Of a stretch of DNA of 64,000 nt, positions 14,400 to 22,047 are shown piece by piece. Positions within the stretch are counted from its first letter, which is position 1. Each line of letters starts with the position of its first letter. The notes beneath the pieces are model-generated. The model was not told where the DNA came from. It searched no databases and was given only the letters and a program-made list of their open reading frames with translations. This DNA comes from DATFMP01 sp035266845. GTDB lineage: Bacteria; SAR324; JACQKK01. Where the stretch lies: contig DATFMP010000001.1 in assembly GCA_035266845.1 (NCBI GenBank), positions 1-64,000 on the forward strand, read 5' to 3'. The position numbers and the translations under genes are program-made.

Positions 14400-17276
14400 C
14401 TACGCGTCAGCCTCGGGGGCAGGTTCTTCCGGGGGCGGCTCGGCTTCGGGCGGCGGTTCCTTGGGCCCGTGCACCTGGCGCACGATGGTGAGCAGCGCCT
14501 TGGCCAGTTCGGCCTCGGTGTTGGCGGCTTGGCGCAGGCTGTGGCTGGTGGCCACGCTGTTGGGATTTACCCAGGCGCCCAGTGACACCGTGCCCAGATT
14601 GATCCCCTTGGCCTTGAAGAACCGCGCCAGCGTCACGTGCAGCGGGCGGGCCGTGAAGAGCCCTCGTGGGGACTGGTGCAGGTTCTGCGCGTTGGCAAAC
14701 AGGTCGGCGTGGTCCACCTCGTCCAGGTACCAGGTCTGCAGGTTGTCGCGGTACAGGAACGAGAGCCGCCCGAACTTGGAGACGTTGAGGAAGATCAGAA
14801 GTTCCACCACCTCCCGCTTCTTCTCGATGCAGTCCATGTAATGGTACGGGCGGTACGGGAAGAACTCGATGATCCGCGCCAGGATGCGGTGCACGTTGTC
14901 CGGCCGTAGGAACGCCATGGTGTTGTCGATGCGATTGCCCAGGTCCATGGCCTTGGGGTCGAACTCGATCACCGTGGCGGTCTCCTTCAGCGTGCCCTGG
15001 TTGATCACGCCGTAGTAGCCGTTCACGATAGACTCGGCCAGACCGGTGAGGAAGCTGGACCTCTCGCGCAGCATCACCTCCTCCGGGAGGTGATCCAGGT
15101 AGCCGAAGGTATCGAAGCGCTTGCCCACCGAGGATTGCTTCTGCAGGGACTTGAAGAACCACCCCTGACCAATCACGTTGCCCATCTGGATGCGGCTGCG
15201 GGGCACGGTGAGGTGCTTGAGAATGGTCTTCTGGATGACGTTCGGGGCCGGCTCGAAGTTCTCCTGGTAGTAGTGGTACCAGATCTCGAACTCCTTCTGG
15301 TTGGTCTCGCCGGGAATCTTCAGCGCTGCGATCTTGCGGTTCACGCGGGCCAGGCAGGCCTTGAACAGCTCGCGCAACTCCCGCTCGAATTCATAGACCG
15401 AGTGCACCTCTCCGACGAACAGATGCTCCAGGAACTTGCGGCGCGGTGAGCCGGGCGGGAAGGCGCGGCGGTGGAATTCGAGCAGCACCTGCTCGCGGTG
15501 CGTATCGAATGGGCGTGTGTCACCGGGCTTGGTGAACACGTCCGAGATGCGCACGTGGAGCGCGAAGGCCAGGTCGATCACCTTGGAGATGCGCGCGCGC
15601 TCCTCCTGATCGATGTCCTTGACGCCGTTCTCCTCGTGATAGGCGATCTTCAGCGCCTTGTAGCGCAGCCACCAGGGGTCCTGCTTGAGCAGGGGGAACG
15701 TTTCCTCCAGATCGATCAGAGCCCAGGGCGGTACCCCCGCGATCTCGCTCTTCGCCAGTTCCGCCTCCGGGTCGTCCGGCTTGGGGGCGGCGTACTGGTG
15801 CATGAACTCCGGGTCCTTGATGGTCTGGATGATCGTCTTCAGGAAGCGCTTGTCCAGCAGGGTCTCGATGCGGAACAGGTTCAGGATGGCCTTGGGCAGG
15901 TTGCCCGAGGACGCCTTGAAGGCCTCCCAATACACCGCGCCGGAATGCTTGGCGACGTATTCCAGCCCCAGGTCGGGCGTGGAGCCCAGGTTCACGAGGC
16001 GATCCTGGTCCGCTTGGTACAGGTCGATCTGGCCGAAGCGGATGTAGTCGATGATCCGGTCGTAGAGCGCCGGGTCATCGTTGATCACCTGGGGCAGGAT
16101 GAAGTGCGTGGGCATCATCGGCGTGATCTGGATGCCCGGCATCAGCGTCTCGTAGTTCAGGATCAGCTCGTACGCCGAGCCTGACGCCTCCTTTGAGACC
16201 AGCGTGGAGCCGTGATGCCCGATGCGATAGTCGTCGTTGCTGCAGGCAAACAGGTAAATCTCCGCCATCGGGTACTTCGAGGCGATGTAGTCCTGAATGC
16301 GCTTGAGCCGCTGCTGCAGGAGCGTCTCCTGCTGCTTCATTTCCTCGCCGTGGGTCACCTTCACCGAGCGCTTCATGAGCGCCATCACCTCGTGCAGCGT
16401 CTGGGTGCGCTGCGCGGCGCCCTGTTCGCCCACCAGTTCCTTGGCGTAATCGCCCTGCTTGCCGATCAGGTAGCGGTACAGGCGCGGATAGCTCTTGGCC
16501 AACTGCTGCATGGCGCGCTTGTTCAGGTCCGCCTTCACTTTCTCGTCTTGCAGGGCCGCCGGGGTCAGCTTCATCTGCACGCGCAGGCGGTTCATCCAGT
16601 AACGGCCTTCGGCCGTCAGCGCCTCTCGAAAGGTCTGGTCGCTCCAGCTTGAGGTATCGAAGTAGAACGGCTCCAGCTCATATTGCACCTGCAGATCCAG
16701 GTCGGACGCGCGGGACTTGTGGCCAATGGTGCCGATGGAGCCCAGTGAGTGCACGCTCTTGACGGGGCAATAGCCATAGCTGGAGGTGGGAGGCACCTCC
16801 ATCCCGAAGGTCTCCCGGATGTGATCGGCGAGAGCGTCGCGAAAGGTATCGGACAGGCGCCCGAGGCCCTCCACCCCGCAGGGCGCGCCCTCCACATATA
16901 GATCCGCTACCGCCTCCTTGGGCTTGTAGCGCACCACGCCGCCCTTGCGCTCCAGTTCGATGGCTTGGTAGGGCAGGTCGGCGAACTTTGGGTCGTTGAC
17001 GTGGATGAGGAAGAGCACCTCATAGAGGGCTTTCTTCATCTCCTCATCGAATGAGGAGAACGCCAGCTTGAGGCGGGATTCGTTGAAGTGGTCGAAGAAC
17101 TCGCGGCCCTTTTCCAGCCCCTCGCGGAGCATCTGCAGGCGCTCCGGCGCGAGCTGCACGCCCTGGCCCAGGATGGCGGCCAATCCCGTCGGCCCTTTCT
17201 GGGCGGGAGGAGGCGGCGCCGCGGGCGCTTTGTCGGCCCGTCCGCCCCCACCTCTCAGAAATCGGGATAGCGCCAT
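14400..17276 (-). CDS. cyaA: class I adenylate cyclase
   Basis: A 958-residue protein of the enterobacterial CyaA type, which makes cAMP from ATP. The N-terminal half is the catalytic nucleotidyltransferase: a GSxxxxG...SDLDLQV motif around residues 178-196 supplies the metal-binding acidic pair, and ACSNDDYRIGHHGS and a conserved LILNYETLMPG region follow. The C-terminal ~350 residues form the regulatory part (IVNGYYGVINQGT, YHYMDCIEKKREV). E. coli CyaA has 848 residues; here the extra length is in a Pro/Ala-rich N-terminal linker and an acidic Pro/Glu-rich tail. It lies 43 nt downstream of a histidine kinase with a cyclic-nucleotide-binding domain, so both are probably on one transcript. 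Family assignment is confident; activity is not shown. Confidence 0.85.
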   Translation of the reverse strand: MALSRFLRGGGGRADKAPAAPPPPAQKGPTGLAAILGQGVQLAPERLQMLREGLEKGREFFDHFNESRLKLAFSSFDEEMKKALYEVLFLIHVNDPKFADLPYQAIELERKGGVVRYKPKEAVADLYVEGAPCGVEGLGRLSDTFRDALADHIRETFGMEVPPTSSYGYCPVKSVHSLGSIGTIGHKSRASDLDLQVQYELEPFYFDTSSWSDQTFREALTAEGRYWMNRLRVQMKLTPAALQDEKVKADLNKRAMQQLAKSYPRLYRYLIGKQGDYAKELVGEQGAAQRTQTLHEVMALMKRSVKVTHGEEMKQQETLLQQRLKRIQDYIASKYPMAEIYLFACSNDDYRIGHHGSTLVSKEASGSAYELILNYETLMPGIQITPMMPTHFILPQVINDDPALYDRIIDYIRFGQIDLYQADQDRLVNLGSTPDLGLEYVAKHSGAVYWEAFKASSGNLPKAILNLFRIETLLDKRFLKTIIQTIKDPEFMHQYAAPKPDDPEAELAKSEIAGVPPWALIDLEETFPLLKQDPWWLRYKALKIAYHEENGVKDIDQEERARISKVIDLAFALHVRISDVFTKPGDTRPFDTHREQVLLEFHRRAFPPGSPRRKFLEHLFVGEVHSVYEFERELRELFKACLARVNRKIAALKIPGETNQKEFEIWYHYYQENFEPAPNVIQKTILKHLTVPRSRIQMGNVIGQGWFFKSLQKQSSVGKRFDTFGYLDHLPEEVMLRERSSFLTGLAESIVNGYYGVINQGTLKETATVIEFDPKAMDLGNRIDNTMAFLRPDNVHRILARIIEFFPYRPYHYMDCIEKKREVVELLIFLNVSKFGRLSFLYRDNLQTWYLDEVDHADLFANAQNLHQSPRGLFTARPLHVTLARFFKAKGINLGTVSLGAWVNPNSVATSHSLRQAANTEAELAKALLTIVRQVHGPKEPPPEAEPPPEEPAPEADA

Positions 17277-17319
17277 CGTGTGTCGCGCACAAAAATGCCC
17301 TGTGGCCCGAGGGTACAGG

Positions 17320-18990
17320 TCAGCGGCTGGAGAATTCCCCCCCTGGCTGCATCGGGAGCGTAATGATCGCCTCCGTCCCTTGCTCCCGAAGATTCTGCAG
17401 GCTCAACGTTCCGGAATGCGCCTGCACGATAAGATAGCAGAGCGGAAGGCCTAACCCAAGTCCGTGGGCGCCGATGTTGACGGGGTCTCCCCGGCCGAAC
17501 TTGTCCAGCAGATGGTCCAGATCCAGGTCTGAGAGACCGGGGCCGGTGTCCGTCACGCGGATGGACGAGACGCCGTCGTGTTGGGTCACCTCGATGCCGA
17601 CGCTACCCGTCTGCGTGTACTTGATGGCATTGTCCAGCAGCTGCGAGAGGGCCTCGCGCAGGTTCTCGTCGTCGAAGACGACCGGCCGCAGTGGCTTGGG
17701 CACGGAGACGTCCAGCCGCAGCTGCTTGGCCTCCGCGCGGCTGCGCAACATGGCGGCGACGCCGCGCACGGGCTCCTCCAGGTCCGCCTCGGCGAAGTCG
17801 AACAGCATCTCCCCGCTCTCCATCTTGGAGATGGCCAGCACCTTGTTCACCATCTCGGTGAGCTTCTCCGCCTCCTTGTGGATCACCTCGATAAACTGGG
17901 CCTGGTCCTCCGACTCCACCATGCCCTCCGTCCCCAGCAGCTCGGAGTAGGCCAGCACGGAGGAGATGGGTGTGCGCAACTCGTGCGAGACCATGCTGAG
18001 AAAGTTGCTCTTGGCGCGGTCCAGCTCACGCAGCTTGCTGTAGGCGCGTTCCAGCTCGGCCGCCTGCTGCTGCGTGCGGGCTTCCAGCTCCTTGCGCTGG
18101 CGGATGTCGCGCAGGATCACCGAGTAGGCCAGCAGGGCCTGCTCCGGGTCGTGCACGGCGGAGATGGAGCAGTCCGCAGGGATGGCCCCCTGGCTGGGGT
18201 GATAGAGCACCACCTCGCCGTGCCACCCGCCCTGACGGGCGTCGGCCGCGATGCTCTCCCAGTTGCCCGGAGTGCCGTTGGGCATGGCCAGCAGGATGCC
18301 CGCATCCACGCCGATCACCGTGTCGGTCTCGATGCCGAAGGCCTGGGCCAGGGCGCGGTTGGCATTGAGGATGCGCCCCACCGTATCGGTGATGAGGATG
18401 GCATCTTTGGCGCTGTTGACCAGGTGCGTGTAGAGGCTGATCTGCTTGAGGTACGAGGCGATCTCCTCCTCCAGCGAGCGGCGCTGGGTCTCCACGGCCC
18501 GGCTGTGGCTCGCCATGTCCTCGTAGAGCCGGGCACGGTCGGAGGTGGTGCGCAGCTTCTCGGTAAGGATGGCGTTGAAGATGCGCCCCAGGTAATAGCG
18601 TAGCTTATAGTCCTGCGGGGCCTGGGGGTCCTCCGGCAGCGCGGCGGCGATGATGAGGAACTGCGCAGGCGCGTCCGTGGTCACCGTGGCCGAGCGGGCC
18701 GCGGCGCTGATCAGCCCCATCTCGCCAATGGTATCGCCCCGGTTCTGCAGGCGCAGGATGAAGCGATCCTTGATGGAGACCGAGACGCTGCCCGCCAGCA
18801 GAAAGTACACCCGGTTGTCGGAAGGCTCTCCCTCGCGGATCAGCACCGCGCCGGCTGCATACCCGCGCAGTTCGCACATGGGCACCAGATCGCGCAGTTC
18901 CGCCTCGGAGAATGCCTGGGCTGGCAGGATCACCCGCAGGGCTTCCAGCGGCTCGGCGAAGGGGCCCTCGGCTGCGGCTGCAGTCGTCAT
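17320..18990 (-). CDS. sensor histidine kinase with N-terminal cyclic-nucleotide-binding domain and PAS
   Basis: A 556-residue cytoplasmic kinase. Residues about 15-130 form a CAP_ED (cNMP-binding) fold, with the phosphate-binding cassette GEMGLISAAARSATV, in which the Glu and the Arg-Ser-Ala that contact cyclic nucleotide are present. A helical, coiled-coil-like linker follows, then a PAS domain (about 195-305, ILITDTVGRILNANRAL), a HisKA domain with SMVSHELRTP (phospho-acceptor His near residue 336), and a HATPase_c domain with DNAIKYT, DTGPGL and GLGLGLPL boxes. There is no receiver and no membrane segment. The ATG at 18990 has GAGAG upstream. The adjacent adenylate cyclase suggests that its ligand is cAMP, which is inference. 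No cognate response regulator is adjacent. Confidence 0.88.
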   Translation of the reverse strand: MTTAAAAEGPFAEPLEALRVILPAQAFSEAELRDLVPMCELRGYAAGAVLIREGEPSDNRVYFLLAGSVSVSIKDRFILRLQNRGDTIGEMGLISAAARSATVTTDAPAQFLIIAAALPEDPQAPQDYKLRYYLGRIFNAILTEKLRTTSDRARLYEDMASHSRAVETQRRSLEEEIASYLKQISLYTHLVNSAKDAILITDTVGRILNANRALAQAFGIETDTVIGVDAGILLAMPNGTPGNWESIAADARQGGWHGEVVLYHPSQGAIPADCSISAVHDPEQALLAYSVILRDIRQRKELEARTQQQAAELERAYSKLRELDRAKSNFLSMVSHELRTPISSVLAYSELLGTEGMVESEDQAQFIEVIHKEAEKLTEMVNKVLAISKMESGEMLFDFAEADLEEPVRGVAAMLRSRAEAKQLRLDVSVPKPLRPVVFDDENLREALSQLLDNAIKYTQTGSVGIEVTQHDGVSSIRVTDTGPGLSDLDLDHLLDKFGRGDPVNIGAHGLGLGLPLCYLIVQAHSGTLSLQNLREQGTEAIITLPMQPGGEFSSR

Positions 18991-19154
18991 GCGCTCGCTC
19001 TCGTCGTTGGCACCGCCCGGCTGCAGGCCACGCCCCTCCCGCCGGGACCCTGCTCCGGGGTCCACTTCGCTGTGGCGGCGGCCGTGCCCCCCGTGGCACA
19101 CCACCCCCCGGCCTTCGGACGCTCCGGAGCCGGCAAAGGTTCCGCAACCGCTTT

Positions 19155-19622
19155 CTACGAAGGGGTCTTGGCGGATTTGAGCAGGAAGAACTGGATCAAG
19201 GGCCTCGCCTTGGGCACCTCCTTATCCGGCAAGCGCACCTCATAGACGTGCCCGGCCTCCCCGCGCCGCGCACTCTGGGAAACCATCATCGGATTCAGGC
19301 CCTCGGAGCGCAGCAGCCCCAGCAACTCGTCCACTTCGCCCTGGTACGCGCTCGAGTAGACGGTCTGCAACACGCGCCGCTCGCGGCCGAGACCCCCGCC
19401 GTGCTGCTGCCGGTTGCGCGACCGGCGCAGCGAGGCCAGCGAGACCACGTTAGGTTTGCTGCGGGCGGAATCCGGCCGGAACAGCCACGCATCCAGATAG
19501 GCCGCCCCCACGATGAGCAGGCCGATCAGGGCGTACTGGATCAAGCCCGCTGGCGGGTTGATCCACGTAATGATCAGCCCGCCACCGCCGACGTACAGGG
19601 CGATGCGCAGCCAAAGCTTCAT
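19155..19622 (-). CDS. membrane-anchored DUF2007-like protein
   Basis: A 155-residue protein. Two hydrophobic helices at about residues 5-22 and 26-48 anchor it, followed by a basic linker (LRRSRNRQQHGG). The C-terminal domain (about 85-150) has the pattern of the DUF2007 putative signal-transducing family: VYSSAYQGEVDELLGLLRSEG followed by a Val-Arg-Leu-Pro strand and an ARPLIQFFL helix. In that family the domain often carries a zinc ribbon elsewhere; none is visible here. A promoter with a near-consensus -10 lies 57 nt upstream of the ATG and overlaps the promoter of the divergent gene. Function unknown. Confidence 0.6.
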   Translation of the reverse strand: MKLWLRIALYVGGGGLIITWINPPAGLIQYALIGLLIVGAAYLDAWLFRPDSARSKPNVVSLASLRRSRNRQQHGGGLGRERRVLQTVYSSAYQGEVDELLGLLRSEGLNPMMVSQSARRGEAGHVYEVRLPDKEVPKARPLIQFFLLKSAKTPS

Positions 19623-19656
19623 GATGCTGCCGGTGCTGGAAGGGGGCCGGGTACCA

Positions 19657-19686
19657 TTGGGCCTTGATTCGATGCTATTTTATACC
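19657..19686 (+). promoter_or_regulatory. possible promoter of the DUF1285-like gene
   Basis: TTGGGC (19657-19662) and TATACC (19681-19686) are 18 nt apart, 35 nt before the next ATG. It overlaps the oppositely oriented promoter, so the two may compete for polymerase. Confidence 0.35.
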
Positions 19687-19707
19687 GGAACCCACGCGGA
19701 ACGACAA
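19679..19707 (-). promoter_or_regulatory. sigma70-type promoter of the DUF2007-like gene
   Basis: On the minus strand TTGTCG (19702-19707) is followed after 17 nt by TATAAA (19679-19684), a 5/6 match to the -10. The leader to the ATG at 19622 would be about 50 nt. Confidence 0.55.
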
Positions 19708-19720
19708 GCCACGAGCCGCC

Positions 19721-20482
19721 ATGCTGACCGACCCCGGCCGCGCGCTGCTGGCGCGCTGGATTTATGTGCTGGTAAAAGTGGACGAGCGCTTCATCGTGCC
19801 GTACACGCCCCAGCGCTGGGCGGCCGTGACACGGGACCCTGGCTATGGGGCGGACTTCGCGCCGCTCCTGGAGCGCTTCCTGTGCGCGCTGACGCAGGGG
19901 GACTGGCCGCCCGGCAGCTACTATCCGGGCGGGTGGTACCGCCAGCTTTCGGCGCGGGGCGAAGACCCGGTCCGCGTGGCCACCGCGCCCGAGGCGCTGG
20001 AGCGCTTCCACTTGGAGGAGGTCGTCGTGGACCGGGATGGCCGCTGGCTGGTGGGTGACAAGGCCATCGAGGGCCGTGTGCTGCAGCACTTTCTGCGCAA
20101 CCTGCACTTCGATGGGGAACTGGCCCGCTACGTGATCCGCTATCGCATGGAGCAGCACTTCGAGACGCGCTACCTGCACCACCGCTCGCCGCCCATCCGC
20201 GTGCGACGCGTGGGCCTGGACGGCGGGGTGGTGACTCTGCTGCTGAACACGGGGCGCGAGGAGCCCCTGCGACCCGAGACCCTGCGCATGGACGAGGCGG
20301 AGCGGCTTTACTGTGCCGTGGGCGCGGACGACGTGCCGGCGTGGTTCGAGGAGCCTGCCCGCTGGGAGCTGCTCAAGGATGCCGACCACCGCGATGGCGG
20401 CTGGGTGCTCACCGTGGGGGGACGCGAACTGAGCGCCCCGCTGGATGCACCCTGGCCCTATGCCGACGCCCTGCCTGCATGA
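19721..20482 (+). CDS. conserved hypothetical protein, DUF1285-like
   Basis: A 253-residue soluble protein without signal or membrane segment. The middle reads FHLEEVVVDRDGRWLVGDKAIEG followed by a helix and HFDGELARYVIRY, then an acidic turn and a two-strand segment. The layout of DGxW, xGxxI and a later ALxxWFEEPARWELL helix resembles DUF1285 proteins, whose role is not established; the match is weak and from memory. The ATG at 19721 was preferred to the upstream frame because it follows the predicted promoter and lacks the unrelated N-terminal residues. MoeA follows 43 nt downstream on the same strand. Confidence 0.5.
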   Translation: MLTDPGRALLARWIYVLVKVDERFIVPYTPQRWAAVTRDPGYGADFAPLLERFLCALTQGDWPPGSYYPGGWYRQLSARGEDPVRVATAPEALERFHLEEVVVDRDGRWLVGDKAIEGRVLQHFLRNLHFDGELARYVIRYRMEQHFETRYLHHRSPPIRVRRVGLDGGVVTLLLNTGREEPLRPETLRMDEAERLYCAVGADDVPAWFEEPARWELLKDADHRDGGWVLTVGGRELSAPLDAPWPYADALPA

Positions 20483-20525
20483 GCGAGCCCGCCCAGATGC
20501 CGACCACCCCGCACACGGGCTGCCG

Positions 20526-21809
20526 ATGACCGCCCACCGCAATCCCGAGGGCCCTCGCGGTCCGCAGGCCCTCGCCTACGCCGCCGCGCTGGAGACCGTG
20601 CTGCGCCACTGCGCTCCGCTGGCCACGGAGCGTGTGCGCTTCGATACGGCGGCCGGCCGCGTGCTGGCGGAGGACGTGCGCGCCGCGGTGGACGATCCCC
20701 CCGCGGCCAAGTCCGCCATGGACGGGTTCGCGCTGCGGACCGCCGATACCCAGGCGGCCAATCCGGCGGCTCCCGCCGCATTCGCCTTTGCGGAAGTGGT
20801 GGGCGCGGGACACGTCAGTGACGCCCCCGTGTCCCCCGGCGGGGCGGTGCGTATCATGACCGGCGCCCTGCTGCCCCCGGGGGCCGACGCCGTCGTGAAG
20901 CAGGAGGACACCCAGCACCTGGAGGGCCAGCGCTTTGCCGTCACGGCACCCCTGCGGGCCGGGGAGAACGTCATCCCCCGCGGCGCGATTCTCAAGGCCG
21001 AAAGCCTGCTGCTGGGCAAGGGCGCGGTGGTTTCGCCCCAGGGGCTGGGCCTGCTGGCCGGGCAGGGCCGCGCGGACTACGCCGTGTACCGTCGGCCGCG
21101 CGTGGGGCTGCTGTCGCTGGGCGACGAACTGGTGGAGCCGGGCCGCCCGCTGGGCCCGGGTCAGCTCTACGTGAGCAATCTCTACGCGCTGGAAGCGCTC
21201 TGTATGCGCTACGGTGCCGAGCCCCACCGTCTGGGCATCGCCGGGGACGATCCGGAGCGCATCGAGGCCATCGTGCGCGGGGCGCTGGGGGAGGCCGCCG
21301 GCGCCGCGGCGGCGTGCGACGTGGTACTGACGCTGGGCGGCTCGCACCATGGGGACTTCGATTTCGCGGACGACGTGCTGAAGCGGATCGGGGCAGCGCT
21401 GCACTTCCGCCGCACGCGCATCAACATGGGCGGCTCCACGCTCTTCGCCACGCGTGGCGAGACGCTCTTCTTCGGGTTGCCCGGCACGCCCATGGCCTCC
21501 TGGCTGGCCTTCGAGGTGCTGGTGCGGCCCGCGCTGTGGAAGCTGGCCGGCCGCGTCCAACTGGAGCGGCCCTGGCTGCAGGCACACCTGAGCGACCCCG
21601 TGACGGCCGATCCGCGCCGCACGAACTTCATCCCCGCGCGATTGGAGCTGGACGGCGCGGCCGAGCCCCGGGTGCAGGCCCTGGTGCGCGGGAGCCCGAT
21701 GACGCTGCCAGCCAGCGTGCTGGCCAGCGGGCTCATCCACTGGCCCGCCGATACCCCGGCCCTGCCCGCCGGGGCGCGGGTTCCCGTGGAACTGCTGGGG
21801 GAGGAGTAG
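20526..21809 (+). CDS. moeA: MoeA-like molybdopterin molybdenumtransferase, divergent active-site motifs
   Basis: A 427-residue member of the MoeA family, which inserts molybdenum (or tungsten in some paralogues) into adenylylated molybdopterin. The domain order is standard: N-terminal linker helix, RIMTGALLPPGADAVVKQED, SLGDELVEPG, and FFGLPGTPMAS with FEVLVRPAL. Two motifs are unusual. The usual TGGVSxGDYD loop reads LGGSHHGDFDFADD (about residues 269-282), and the Pro-Gly-Lys-Pro motif expected before the GLPG loop is replaced by INMGGSTLFATR. These could mean a changed metal or cofactor preference. The window also encodes a tungsten-type aldehyde oxidoreductase, so a tungsten role is possible but unproven. 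The ATG at 20526 avoids an unrelated upstream frame. Confidence 0.8.
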   Translation: MTAHRNPEGPRGPQALAYAAALETVLRHCAPLATERVRFDTAAGRVLAEDVRAAVDDPPAAKSAMDGFALRTADTQAANPAAPAAFAFAEVVGAGHVSDAPVSPGGAVRIMTGALLPPGADAVVKQEDTQHLEGQRFAVTAPLRAGENVIPRGAILKAESLLLGKGAVVSPQGLGLLAGQGRADYAVYRRPRVGLLSLGDELVEPGRPLGPGQLYVSNLYALEALCMRYGAEPHRLGIAGDDPERIEAIVRGALGEAAGAAAACDVVLTLGGSHHGDFDFADDVLKRIGAALHFRRTRINMGGSTLFATRGETLFFGLPGTPMASWLAFEVLVRPALWKLAGRVQLERPWLQAHLSDPVTADPRRTNFIPARLELDGAAEPRVQALVRGSPMTLPASVLASGLIHWPADTPALPAGARVPVELLGEE

Positions 21810-21856
21810 GCCCTGTTTGGCAACACCAGCCGGCGTGCCCTGACTCGCCGAGCCCC

Positions 21857-21938
21857 GTCATTCCGAGCGCAGCGAGGAATCTGTTGTGCTCTGAGACAAA
21901 ACAGATTCCTCGGCCTGCGTGGCGGGCCTCGGAATGAC
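21857..21938. repeat. 82-bp nested palindromic intergenic repeat
   Basis: Outer arms GTCATTCCGAG (21857-21867) and CTCGGAATGAC (21928-21938) are perfect complements. Inside them, GAGGAATCTGTT (21874-21885) pairs with AACAGATTCCTC (21900-21911). The GTCATTCCGAGCGnAGCGAGGAATC type is a dispersed palindrome I recall from several GC-rich phyla. Here it lies between two converging genes, where it may act as a bidirectional transcription barrier. Only one copy is in this window. Confidence 0.7.
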
Positions 21939-22047
21939 AAATAGCGGCTGAGTGACGACACCCCGGCAATTCGATAAAGAACCTGGCGGCGCCCCTGACA
22001 GCGCCAGCTAAGCCGGCGCGTCTTGAACTCTCTTGCGGGACATCACA

